Of a DNA stretch of 64,000 nucleotides, positions 37,265 through 45,327 are shown one piece after another. The DNA lies in contig NZ_NESJ01000011.1 in assembly GCF_003063645.1 (NCBI RefSeq), positions 62,001-126,000 of the forward strand, read 5' to 3'. A program made the position numbers and the translations under genes. How positions within the stretch are numbered: position 1 is the stretch's first letter; every line of letters starts with the position of its first letter. The notes under the pieces are model-generated. The model saw only the letters and a list, made by a program, of their open reading frames with translations. It had not been told where the DNA came from and ran no database searches. The stretch is from Limnohabitans sp. 2KL-51 (lineage in GTDB: Bacteria; Pseudomonadota; Gammaproteobacteria; Burkholderiales; Burkholderiaceae_C).

Positions 37265-37292
37265 AAGCCTGTGAAACGAATCTCACAGGCTT
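37265..37292 (-). terminator. Terminator between convergent genes
   Basis: A perfect 10-base stem (AAGCCTGTGA / TCACAGGCTT) with an 8-base loop and a run of A on the left, so on the minus strand it ends in a T-tract. It would terminate transcription coming from the AtuA-family gene. Confidence 0.75.
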
Positions 37293-37334
37293 GGTTCTGG
37301 CTGTTATTCTATTTTAGTTCCCTCCCAACTTCGT

Positions 37335-38729
37335 CTATAGCGTTTCAACTTTTAGCGGGAACAACTCGGCGTACCGGTCGGTTGTCATGATGTGATAGAC
37401 GTTGAAGCGATAGGCAGTGCCTAGCGAGACTTCTGGTGGCGTGAACGGAAAAGCCAAGTTCCCGCCAGTTGAAAGCCGGCCGGGATATCCATAATGAAGC
37501 AGGTACTGCTTCATGGTACGCACGACTTCCTCCGCACGTTCCAGCGTCGGCGCGATGCACTCAACAAGCAAAAAGATCTCGTGCGGCAGCACTGCGTCTG
37601 GCGGCGCCTCGCTTACACCATCTACTCCGTAAACACGCCAAAAAAGAGAATAATCTTCGGTTGTATCTTCGCAGACCAGATCGCGAACGACGATACGCAC
37701 GCCCTCAAGAATATCCCGGTGGCCCTTGATGAAGAGTGGGTCGGCAGCGGCACAAAGCAGCGTCGCGCGTTCGCCCACCACGCACGAGCCTTCAATCTTC
37801 ACGCTGACGCGAGGAGCTTCGATCCATTTGGCACCACTCACCCGTGTCCGGCGCTCGTCGATGGCTTCGTATATTGCCGAGGTCAGGTCGACTCGACCCT
37901 CGGGCTCGATGATGACGAAAGGGTCGCTCTGTTCATAGAGACTGTGCGCCGCGACTGACATTGGAGTTGCGCTTCTTTGAACCGCCATGCTTTCGAGCTC
38001 GAATCCCTCGTCGTCCAGGGTGGCGAGGATAGTGTCACGACCTCCCGGCAAGCAGCAAAGTGAGGCGCATTCGATGATCTTAGCCATGTGGATCGAGAGT
38101 CCGACCGGAAAGCCGAGCATCGCCGGCAACGAGGCAAAGATCGCGGTATCGCATGCACGGCCTGCGATTAATATGTCAACATCCGCGGCAAGGGCACGCT
38201 GGAAGGCTTCCATGCCCATTTGGCCGACAATATTCGCGGATGCTTTTACTTCTTCCGCGGTCAGCGTCGGCATGTCGTCGATGCCGACTACGCCACCAGC
38301 TTCGATGGCGGCAATGACAATGCCTTTGTCGATATCACCCGAAATCACACCAAGGCGAAAGTGCAGTTTTTCCTCGCGTGCGATGTCGCGTACCAGCGCG
38401 AGAGTTTGCTCAAGATGGGAAGCCGCGCCTGCCGAGCCAGCCGAACCGATCACAAGCGGAATGTCGAGCCGACGGGCCGCCAGTATGACCTTGCGTAGAT
38501 CTCGCTTGGTTGCGGCAGACGAAGTCGCCATCTGCCCGCTGCCCAGATAGTACGGCCCAATATCAATGGAGCCCATATCGCAGCCGATGAGGTCTGGCTT
38601 TCGTTGGAGGCCAGCTTCAAAAGCCGGGGTGGGGATACCATAGCCGAGCTGACCAGATGCTCCCAGCAAAAGCAGTGGCCTGCGCTTTCCGTTGCGGAAC
38701 TCGTTGATGAGTTTCATGCTCGCGCTCAT
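37335..38729 (-). CDS. AtuA-family (DUF1446) protein
   Basis: A 464-residue member of the acyclic terpene utilisation AtuA family, with GASGQLGYGIPTPAFEAGL and IGCDMGSIDIGPYYLGSG (key N-terminal signature) and GGVVGIDDMPTL in mid-protein. AtuA was named for a citronellol/geraniol gene cluster in Pseudomonas; its biochemical role is not established. Here none of the other atu genes is present, so terpene use is not implied. It overlaps the DUF4387 gene by 4 bases and is the last gene of the minus-strand module. Codon use differs from the flanking core genes. Confidence 0.88.
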   Translation of the reverse strand: MSASMKLINEFRNGKRRPLLLLGASGQLGYGIPTPAFEAGLQRKPDLIGCDMGSIDIGPYYLGSGQMATSSAATKRDLRKVILAARRLDIPLVIGSAGSAGAASHLEQTLALVRDIAREEKLHFRLGVISGDIDKGIVIAAIEAGGVVGIDDMPTLTAEEVKASANIVGQMGMEAFQRALAADVDILIAGRACDTAIFASLPAMLGFPVGLSIHMAKIIECASLCCLPGGRDTILATLDDEGFELESMAVQRSATPMSVAAHSLYEQSDPFVIIEPEGRVDLTSAIYEAIDERRTRVSGAKWIEAPRVSVKIEGSCVVGERATLLCAAADPLFIKGHRDILEGVRIVVRDLVCEDTTEDYSLFWRVYGVDGVSEAPPDAVLPHEIFLLVECIAPTLERAEEVVRTMKQYLLHYGYPGRLSTGGNLAFPFTPPEVSLGTAYRFNVYHIMTTDRYAELFPLKVETL

Positions 38730-39040
38730 GTTTGTACCTTCAGTTCAATACCTAGTAGCCGGCGGTGCTGTTGCGCCCCGTACACGTCGCGATCCCCAGG
38801 GTCCCCGGCAGTCAGGCGACGTGGAATGACAACCTTGATGGCGCAGCCAAGTGGGTATTCGATAACCTTCACCTTTGTCGCATCCACTCCATAAAGGACG
38901 CTCATGGCAGATACATTTAATGCACCACTCTCGCGAGCTTTGTCAAAATCGTCCAAATTTGAGAAGATGATGTCGAGGGTCGTTGTCCTTGGCCCAGCAT
39001 TCTTGCTGCGGATAACGCGCGCAATGTCTTTCAGTTGCAT
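38726..39040 (-). CDS. DUF4387 domain protein
   Basis: A 104-residue protein matching DUF4387 by its start LKDIARVIRSKNAGPRTTTLDIIF (key part RSKNAGPRTTTLDI) and the VKVIEYPLGCAIKVVIPR segment. In other genomes it occurs with or fused to AtuA-family proteins, suggesting a complex. The function is unknown. It overlaps the AtuA-family start by 4 bases (ATGA), so the two are translationally coupled, and it lies 8 bases after the dehydrogenase. Confidence 0.87.
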   Translation of the reverse strand: MQLKDIARVIRSKNAGPRTTTLDIIFSNLDDFDKARESGALNVSAMSVLYGVDATKVKVIEYPLGCAIKVVIPRRLTAGDPGDRDVYGAQQHRRLLGIELKVQT

Positions 39041-39048
39041 GGTGACGA

Positions 39049-40002
39049 TCAGTTGATGACGCGCAAGGGTGCGCCTTTGAGGAACGCTTCGAGGTTTTCC
39101 AGGGACTGTCCGAAGAACAGTCGGTAGTTTTCCTCCGTCACATAGCCGATGTGCGGCGTGGCGACGACGTTGACGAGATGGCGATACGGATGGTCCTGCG
39201 CGAGCGGCTCGCTATCGTACACATCGACGCCCATGCCGCCGATTCGCTTTTGCTGCAGTGCCTCAATCACGGCGGCTTGGTCGATGATTGGTGCGCGCGA
39301 GGTGTTGATGATCACCGCATCCAACTTCATGAGAGCGATGTCCTCGCGACCAACCAAGCCGCGCGTAGCCGGGCTCATCGGCACATGGACCGTGATCGCG
39401 TCGGAGGTCGCGAACAGTTCTTCTTTCGACACCGCTTTCACGCCATGCGGATCGGTGCGCACCGATGTAAGATTTGGACTCCAGGCCTGCACTTCCATCT
39501 CGAATGCCTTCGCCACGCGTGCAACTGGAATGCCCATAGTGCCAAAGCCCACAACACCCAGGGTTTTACCTGTCATGCGCCGGCCAATGCCCAGCTGCCA
39601 GCCGCCACTACGAAGCGACACCATCTCGCGTGGGAGCCCGCGGAAGAGCGAGATCAGGAGGCCCCAAGTCACTTCAACGGTCTCACGCTGCAAGGCCTCG
39701 GTGTTACATACCGTGATACCCAGCGCCCGCGCGGCATGCAGATCTATCGAGTCGGCGTTGCGAATGCCGGTTGCCAGAATCAGCTTGAGGCGCGGCAGCT
39801 TATTGAGAACCGCGACCGGGAACTCAGTGCGCTCGCGCACCCGCATCACCGCGTCGAAATCTGACAGGCGCGCGACCAGCGCATCTGGATCGTTCACATG
39901 GTCGGCAAAAGGCACTACGCTCACGCCTTGGTTAGCAAGCCGCGCCCAATCGGCGAACCGGAAAGTAACAGATTGATAGTCATCAAGAACTGCAAGTCTC
40001 AT
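39049..40002 (-). CDS. D-2-hydroxyacid dehydrogenase family protein
   Basis: A 317-residue NAD(P)-dependent dehydrogenase. The nucleotide-binding loop is GKTLGVVGFGTMG (about 150-162), and the catalytic Arg/Glu/His appear in INTSRAPIID, GGMGVDVYDSEPL and ATPHIGYVTEENY. It probably interconverts a 2-oxo acid and a D-2-hydroxyacid. It overlaps the isochorismatase-fold gene upstream by one base, within a tightly packed operon. Confidence 0.92.
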   Translation of the reverse strand: MRLAVLDDYQSVTFRFADWARLANQGVSVVPFADHVNDPDALVARLSDFDAVMRVRERTEFPVAVLNKLPRLKLILATGIRNADSIDLHAARALGITVCNTEALQRETVEVTWGLLISLFRGLPREMVSLRSGGWQLGIGRRMTGKTLGVVGFGTMGIPVARVAKAFEMEVQAWSPNLTSVRTDPHGVKAVSKEELFATSDAITVHVPMSPATRGLVGREDIALMKLDAVIINTSRAPIIDQAAVIEALQQKRIGGMGVDVYDSEPLAQDHPYRHLVNVVATPHIGYVTEENYRLFFGQSLENLEAFLKGAPLRVIN

Positions 40003-40706
40003 CAGGAATTTTCCTTTATGAATGAAAGAGCGACATCGAGTCCCACGACGTCGCCGTATTTCTGATCGATGTCGAATAGGCTCATCGCATGCGATGCCTC
40101 GATACGGTCAAATACGCATGGCTCGACCACGACCATCCGGTATCGGTTTGTGGCGCCGTCGATCACTGTGGCGCGGACGCAGCCGCTGGTCGCCATTCCC
40201 GCGACCATAACGGTGTCAATACCGAGATCACGCAGGTGCGCGAGGAGAGGTGTGAATGCGAACGCGCTTGGCGCGGACTTCGCGATCACGGGTTCTCCCG
40301 GCAACGGCGCTGCTTCAGGAATGATCTCTCGCGCGCGGCGGGAATTGCCTGCCTGCAGGCCCGCGAGCGACCCAGCGCCCTTAGAGTGCAGCGCATCCAT
40401 CCAGCCAGCGAGTCCGTCCGATGAATCGCGCATGGTCGAATGTATGACAGGAATGCGAGCGGTCCGCGCGGCTGTCAGCAGTTTCAAGATGTTAGGAAGC
40501 GCGTTCCAGCCATTCATTCCACAGCTCCATGGCCAGGTACGAACTGAATCGAGAAGCGGCTCCGGTACATCGCCAAAACCGCCTCTGTAGAGGTCGATCA
40601 GCAGCAGCGCGGGGTATTTTCCCAGGCGCATCGGACGCGCCGGGCGTGAATCGACCCATTGCCGGTCGGTCTCACTAAGGTACGAATCCCAAATGCGTTT
40701 CGTCAT
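40002..40706 (-). CDS. Isochorismatase-fold cysteine hydrolase (copy 1)
   Basis: A 234-residue cysteine hydrolase with the family triad D38 (LLLIDLYRG), K143 (IAKSAPSAF) and C176 (ATSGCVRAT), preceded by a cis-peptide-type MATSG. Related enzymes cleave N-carbamoylsarcosine, maleamate, ureidoacrylate or nicotinamide. It shares the RAT signature and the C-terminal ASHAMSLFDIDQKYGDVV with the neighbouring copy 2, so the pair probably arose by duplication, although the identity looks modest. The substrate is unknown. Confidence 0.9.
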   Translation of the reverse strand: MTKRIWDSYLSETDRQWVDSRPARPMRLGKYPALLLIDLYRGGFGDVPEPLLDSVRTWPWSCGMNGWNALPNILKLLTAARTARIPVIHSTMRDSSDGLAGWMDALHSKGAGSLAGLQAGNSRRAREIIPEAAPLPGEPVIAKSAPSAFAFTPLLAHLRDLGIDTVMVAGMATSGCVRATVIDGATNRYRMVVVEPCVFDRIEASHAMSLFDIDQKYGDVVGLDVALSFIKENS

Positions 40707-40729
40707 GGCGTGGCCTTGGCGGCGGCTAC

Positions 40730-41449
40730 TTAGTTAAGCCTGGAAAGATAACGTACCACCTCATCCGCATCAACCACGTCACCCATTTGCCGATCTATGT
40801 CCATCAGTGTCACTTCATGAGACAGACGCACGCGGTCGAACACGCCTTCCCGAACGATAATCGTGCGAAGGTTGTAGGCCGATGCTTCGATAGCAGTGGC
40901 TCGCACGCAGTTGCTGGTGGCGCCACCGACGATCACCACCGTGTCTATCCCACGATTAATCAACAGGCCAGTCAAAGGGGTACCATGGAACGCACTCGGC
41001 TTGGGTTTGGTGATGACGATATCCTCGGCATGAGGGGCAACAGCATCGATGAATTCTGCACCTTTGCTCCCTTCAATGAACCACCCTTCAAGCGCTAGCA
41101 GTTTTTCGGGAAAGCGCTTTAGCCCGCGGTCTGCGCCATCGCGGCGCAGCAGGTTTCGCGTGTAGATTATCGGCGTACCGGCAGCACGGAATGCAGCGGT
41201 CATTTGTGCGATGACCGGCATGGCCGCCGCGCCGGAAGCGCAAGCGGCAGGGTACTGGTCTGATTTTGAGGAATCCGCTGGCTCGACCATGTACTTCTGC
41301 GCGTCGATCACTAGCAATGCGGGCTTTCTTCCGAATCCAATTCGCCGACCTACGCCGAACCTGCGAAGCGCATCAATTTCATCCGCTGACATCAGGTGTG
41401 CATTGCGCTCGAAGAATTCCTCCGATGAATCAATATCTTGCGTCGTCAT
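40730..41449 (-). CDS. Isochorismatase-fold cysteine hydrolase (copy 2)
   Basis: A 239-residue relative of copy 1 with D49 (LLVIDAQKY), K148 (TKPKPSAFHGTPL) and C181 (GATSNCVRAT). The PSAFHGTPL and SHEVTLMDIDRQMGDVV segments align with copy 1. The pattern resembles N-carbamoylsarcosine amidase-like hydrolases, so it probably cleaves a C-N bond in an amide or ureido compound. It lies 11 bases after the Bug gene and 23 bases before copy 1. Confidence 0.9.
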   Translation of the reverse strand: MTTQDIDSSEEFFERNAHLMSADEIDALRRFGVGRRIGFGRKPALLVIDAQKYMVEPADSSKSDQYPAACASGAAAMPVIAQMTAAFRAAGTPIIYTRNLLRRDGADRGLKRFPEKLLALEGWFIEGSKGAEFIDAVAPHAEDIVITKPKPSAFHGTPLTGLLINRGIDTVVIVGGATSNCVRATAIEASAYNLRTIIVREGVFDRVRLSHEVTLMDIDRQMGDVVDADEVVRYLSRLN

Positions 41450-41460
41450 TGGGTTAAATA

Positions 41461-42456
41461 TTAATTGGTTAGGTTCAGCTCGGTTCCGATTTTCTTCCAG
41501 CGGGTCACCTCGGATTGCACTTCGGCCGCGAACTCGGGCTGTGTACCTTTCTCGACAGTCGAGCCTTCATTGCGGAAGGCTTGGATGATTGCAGGATCTC
41601 CGAGCACTTGGCGGGCGGCTTTTGTAAGGGTCTCAATCACGTTAGCAGGGGTATTGGCCGGTGCGAACAGGCCGATCCAAATCTGCATTTCGGCGCGCTG
41701 CAGACCGAGCTCGCGCATAGTCGGCACATTTGGTAGCGATGGAAGGCGGGTGCTTGAGCTGACGGCGAGCGGTTTGAGAGTTCCAGCATCAATGAATGGT
41801 TTGAGCAACGCGCTACCCGCAAAGAAGCTATCGACGCGACCAGGGATCAGGTCGCTGAACACCTTGGGGCTGCCTGGATAGGGCACGTGCGTGTAAGGAA
41901 TGGCGGCGTCGTTCTTAATCAGCTCACCTAGGATGTGCATAGTCGTCCCTTGTCCGCCCGAGGCGAAGGTCATCGGCTCAGCGGACCTGCTCTTGGCCAG
42001 TGCCACGAATTCAGTAAAGCTATTAGCCTTGACTTGCTGATTAACCACGAAGACGTTTGCGAAAGAGTTGATTTTGATGACCGGGATAAAGTCTTTCACA
42101 GGGTCATAGCGTAGGCTTTTGTAAAGGCCTGAATTTATTCCGTGCGTGTTGATGGTGCCGGCCAGTAGGGTATAGCCGTCAGCGGGTGCGCGAGCCACGA
42201 ACTCGGAGCCGATTCCGCCGCCAGCGCCAGGGCGGCTTTCGACCGTTATAGTCGTATTAAGAATTTTTGCCATGCCGTCCGCGAGCCGACGCGCCGAGAT
42301 GTCGGAAGATGACCCTGCGGCCGACGGATTGATGATGCGGATCGGCTGAGTCGGATACGCAGCCTGGGCAAAAGCCCCTGCAGACAACACCGATATGAAT
42401 GCAGCCAGAATTACCCGAAGGCGGGCGCCCGGAAGGGAGTTAACAATATTCGCCAC
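41461..42456 (-). CDS. Bug/TctC family periplasmic binding protein
   Basis: A 331-residue Bug protein with a Sec signal peptide (LAAFISVLSAGAFAQA) and the family segments IRIINPSAAGSSSDISAR, VESRPGAGGGIGSEFVA and VPYPGSPKVFSDLIPG. The first gene of the minus-strand module, it probably captures the substrate, likely a carboxylate or amide, in the periplasm. No TctAB permease is in the module. It diverges from the LysR gene. Confidence 0.92.
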   Translation of the reverse strand: MANIVNSLPGARLRVILAAFISVLSAGAFAQAAYPTQPIRIINPSAAGSSSDISARRLADGMAKILNTTITVESRPGAGGGIGSEFVARAPADGYTLLAGTINTHGINSGLYKSLRYDPVKDFIPVIKINSFANVFVVNQQVKANSFTEFVALAKSRSAEPMTFASGGQGTTMHILGELIKNDAAIPYTHVPYPGSPKVFSDLIPGRVDSFFAGSALLKPFIDAGTLKPLAVSSSTRLPSLPNVPTMRELGLQRAEMQIWIGLFAPANTPANVIETLTKAARQVLGDPAIIQAFRNEGSTVEKGTQPEFAAEVQSEVTRWKKIGTELNLTN

Positions 42457-42501
42457 AGATGATCCTCGGATAAAACATTAAAATTAAACGCATCAGAACG
42501 G

Positions 42502-42521
42502 TGTTGCGACATGAAGCAACA
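42502..42521. promoter_or_regulatory. Candidate LysR operator between Bug and LysR genes
   Basis: TGTTGC-N8-GCAACA is a perfect 6-base inverted repeat in the 153-base divergent region, placed as expected for a LysR-type recognition site controlling both directions. The assignment is by position and symmetry only. Confidence 0.5.
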
Positions 42522-42609
42522 TCTCGTCGACCCGAATCTTTAGTTTAGAGCTTGATGCGCCCGTGCAGTTGTTGCTTTGCTTCAATTCAATCGTTCCAGA
42601 AAGTTAAAG

Positions 42610-43524
42610 ATGGATGACCAGGGAGAGATCGCATTCTTTCAGCAAATCGTCAGGTACGGCAACCTGTCAATTGCAGCGCGCGCGCTGGGTCTGACACCCG
42701 CGGCGCTCAGTAAACGCCTTGCGCATCTTGAGAAGAGGTTGCGAGTGCGCCTTATCAATCGCACGACGCGCACCTTTAGCATCACGCCGGAAGGGCAGAT
42801 CTATTTCGACAAGGGTAGGGAAATTCTTGCTGCGATTGATGCGCTCGACCAAACGATGGTTCGTTCGGCCGAACTGCCGGTGGGACTGCTACGCGTCAAT
42901 GCGCCGCTCAATTTCGGGCGGGTTCGCGTCGCGCCTGCCATTTCCGCATTCATGCGCGAGTTCCCCGACCTAGAGGTTGAGCTGGTTCTTTCAGGCCATC
43001 CCGTGAACATGTCGAATGAAGGCATCGACGTTGCCATAAGGCTTGGCGATCTGCCCGACTCAAACTTGCTGGCACGCCGCATTGCATTGAACCGACGGCA
43101 TCTGTGCGCGGCATCGACTTACCTAGAGGCGCACGGCACACCCCACTCACTGAACGATCTCGCGCATCATCAGTGTATCGTCGTGCGAAGTAATGACACG
43201 TCTTTTGGCGTATGGAGCTTTGTTCGAGGTGACACCGTTGAAAACGTACGGGTGCGCGGGCGTATGAGCTGCAACGACGGCGAGGTTGCGCTCAACTGGG
43301 CACTCGACGGCCAAGGCATCATGATGCGATCGGGCTGGGATATCGCACGCTATGTTCGCTCTGGGCTACTTCGCGTGGTGCTCCCAGAGTACTCACTGCC
43401 CAGCCGCGATGTATACGCCGTTTTCCTAGACTACAAGCCAGTTTCGGCGAAAGTGCGCGTATTTGTGGATTTCATGGCGGCCTGGATGAACGATCTCGAC
43501 ATGGTTGAGCTAGCAGGAGCTTAG
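42610..43524 (+). CDS. LysR family transcriptional regulator
   Basis: A 304-residue LysR-type regulator. The N-terminal helix-turn-helix (about 15-60) includes GNLSIAARALGLTPAALSKRLAHLE, given here as its core AARALGLTPAALSKRL; the effector domain follows with GLLRVNAPLNFGR. It resembles the DNA-binding pattern of DsdC/CrgA-like regulators of catabolic genes. The start at 42610 gives the usual N-terminus; an upstream in-frame start at 42577 has a poorer context. It probably controls the divergent module at 37.3-42.5 kb. Confidence 0.93.
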   Translation: MDDQGEIAFFQQIVRYGNLSIAARALGLTPAALSKRLAHLEKRLRVRLINRTTRTFSITPEGQIYFDKGREILAAIDALDQTMVRSAELPVGLLRVNAPLNFGRVRVAPAISAFMREFPDLEVELVLSGHPVNMSNEGIDVAIRLGDLPDSNLLARRIALNRRHLCAASTYLEAHGTPHSLNDLAHHQCIVVRSNDTSFGVWSFVRGDTVENVRVRGRMSCNDGEVALNWALDGQGIMMRSGWDIARYVRSGLLRVVLPEYSLPSRDVYAVFLDYKPVSAKVRVFVDFMAAWMNDLDMVELAGA

Positions 43525-43558
43525 ACGGGCTCGGGTTAAGCTAGCCAGCAAGTTGGAC

Positions 43559-43664
43559 CCCAAAGTTTCGGAGCTAATTTCGCCCAAAGTCTGTTTTTTT
43601 CGGAGCGGACTTTTTTCCCCGAAAGAAAAAGGTTGGCGCCTTTCTGAAAAAGTGGTTTTTCAGA
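43559..43664. repeat. Non-coding stretch with direct and inverted repeats
   Basis: CCCAAAGTTTCGGAGC (43559-43574) recurs at 43583-43606 with 8 extra bases (CTGTTTTT) inserted in the middle. Next comes the perfect hairpin TCTGAAAAA-GTGG-TTTTTCAGA (43643-43664). A 69-codon minus-strand frame (43536-43745) covers this stretch but looks non-coding. This may be debris of a mobile element end at the tRNA-proximal edge of the acquired block. Confidence 0.4.
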
Positions 43665-43758
43665 GGCTGCGAGGTACCTGTTTTTTAGAAGAAAAAATCC
43701 AATCAGATCAATCACTTTAAACAGGTGTTTGAAGGATTGAAACATTGAAAGGAGTCAC

Positions 43759-43851
43759 TGGCGGAAACGGAGGGATTCGAACCCTCGATGAGGCTCTACA
43801 CCCCATACTCCCTTAGCAGGGGAGCACCTTCGGCCACTCGGTCACGTTTCC
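43759..43851 (-). tRNA. tRNA-Ser (anticodon GCT)
   Basis: A 93-base class II tRNA. The acceptor stem GGAAACG pairs with CGTTTCC, followed by discriminator G and encoded CCA. The anticodon loop CTGCTAA gives GCT (reads AGC/AGU). There is a long variable arm, and the T-arm carries GGTTCGAATCC. It lies downstream of lysC on the same strand; its 3' end faces the distinct 37.3-43.5 kb block. Confidence 0.96.
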
Positions 43852-43869
43852 AGTGGGATAAATTATAAC

Positions 43870-45132
43870 TCAGGCTTGGTCCAGGTCGAAGGCCTTGTGC
43901 AGGGCGCGAACGGCCAGTTCCATGTATTTCTCGTCGATCACAACCGAGGTTTTGATTTCGGAAGTCGAGATCATTTGGATGTTGATGCCCTCTTCGCTCA
44001 GGCTTCGGAACATCTTGCTGGCCACGCCCACATGGCTGCGCATGCCGATGCCGACAATCGAAACTTTGCAGATCTTGGCGTCGCCCAACACTTCAGCCGC
44101 GCCCAATGAAGGCAGCACTTTTTCCTTGAGCAGGTCGATGGTCTTGGCGTAGTCGTTGCGGTGCACTGTGAAGCTGAAGTCGGTCTTGCCGTCTTTGCTC
44201 AGGTTCTGAATGATCACATCGACTTCGATGTTGGCATCGGCAACAGCGCCAAGAATTTGGTACGCAATACCAGGCTTATCAGGTACGCCCACCACGGAGA
44301 TTTTGGCTTCGTCGCGGTTAAAAGCGATGCCGGAAACGACAGCTTGTTCCATTTGTTCGTCTTCCTCAAAAGTAATCAGGGTGCCAGATGCGGCTTCTTC
44401 GTTGATGTCAATGTCCCAGGGCGTGAAGCTCGAGAGCACGCGCATAGGCACTTTGTATTTACCAGCAAATTCGACCGAACGAATTTGCAAGACCTTTGAG
44501 CCCAGAGAGGCCATCTCGAGCATCTCTTCAAAGCTCACGGTTTTCAGGCGACGGGCCTCGGGCACCACGCGGGGGTCGGTGGTGTAAACGCCGTCAACAT
44601 CAGTGAAGATCAGGCATTCGGCCGCTTTGAGGGCAGCAGCCACGGCCACGGCCGAGGTGTCCGAGCCGCCACGGCCGAGCGTGGTGATGTTGCCGTTGTC
44701 GTCCACGCCTTGAAAGCCGGTGATGATGACCACCTTGCCAGCGTTCAAGTCACCCATCACACGCATGTCATCGATCGACTCGATGCGTGCCTTGGTGAAA
44801 GCGCTGTTGGTCTTAATGGCCACTTGCCAGCCAGCGTAGCTGACCGAGGGCTGGCCTTCGGATTGCAAGGCAATGGCAAGCAGTGCAGACGAAGCTTGCT
44901 CGCCGGTCGAAGCCAGCATGTCGAGTTCGCGGCTGTAGTCATCGCCGGGTTTGGCCGGGGCCAACTCTTTGGCCAGGCCGAGCAAGCGATTGGTCTCGCC
45001 GCTCATGGCGCTGGGGACCACCACGATCTGATGGCCAGCGCGGGCCCATTTGGCCACGCGCTTGGCGACATTGCGAATGCGCTCGGTCGAGCCCATCGAG
45101 GTACCGCCGTATTTGTGAACGATCAAAGCCAT
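43870..45132 (-). CDS. lysC: Aspartate kinase
   Basis: A 420-residue kinase making aspartyl phosphate, the first step to lysine, threonine, methionine and diaminopimelate. The N-terminal VHKYGGTSMGS and FTDVDGVYTTDPR mark the kinase domain; the C-terminal quarter has two ACT domains (about 265-415) for feedback control by lysine/threonine. The monofunctional beta-proteobacterial type. It lies after tilS on the same strand with a 195-base gap that should hold its own promoter. Confidence 0.96.
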   Translation of the reverse strand: MALIVHKYGGTSMGSTERIRNVAKRVAKWARAGHQIVVVPSAMSGETNRLLGLAKELAPAKPGDDYSRELDMLASTGEQASSALLAIALQSEGQPSVSYAGWQVAIKTNSAFTKARIESIDDMRVMGDLNAGKVVIITGFQGVDDNGNITTLGRGGSDTSAVAVAAALKAAECLIFTDVDGVYTTDPRVVPEARRLKTVSFEEMLEMASLGSKVLQIRSVEFAGKYKVPMRVLSSFTPWDIDINEEAASGTLITFEEDEQMEQAVVSGIAFNRDEAKISVVGVPDKPGIAYQILGAVADANIEVDVIIQNLSKDGKTDFSFTVHRNDYAKTIDLLKEKVLPSLGAAEVLGDAKICKVSIVGIGMRSHVGVASKMFRSLSEEGINIQMISTSEIKTSVVIDEKYMELAVRALHKAFDLDQA

Positions 45133-45327
45133 GTGAAGTGATGAATAGAAAAAAATTACTGATGCGCTCTGTCAAGGCCACATCTTCAATGATTGCAATG
45201 GATTGCCAGTGGTTTACCCTTGGCAAAGCCATTCGATTGTATCCACCAGGCTGACGCGTTCTTGACCCGCCAAGCCACCTAACCGCCCCACCCATGTCGG
45301 TTCAGAGGGTGGATTCAGGCGGATGCG

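Noticed and set aside
37221..37334. A second copy of the tRNA-Ser 3' end as an attachment site at the left edge of the acquired block
   Set aside because: No run resembling the tRNA 3' end was found between 36.1 and 37.35 kb apart from a short partial GCGAAACGG at 36.14 kb, which is too weak.
43536..43745. A 69-codon minus-strand frame beside tRNA-Ser
   Set aside because: It spans repeats and a hairpin, has Lys/Leu/Phe-biased composition and no ribosome-binding site; it is more likely non-coding.
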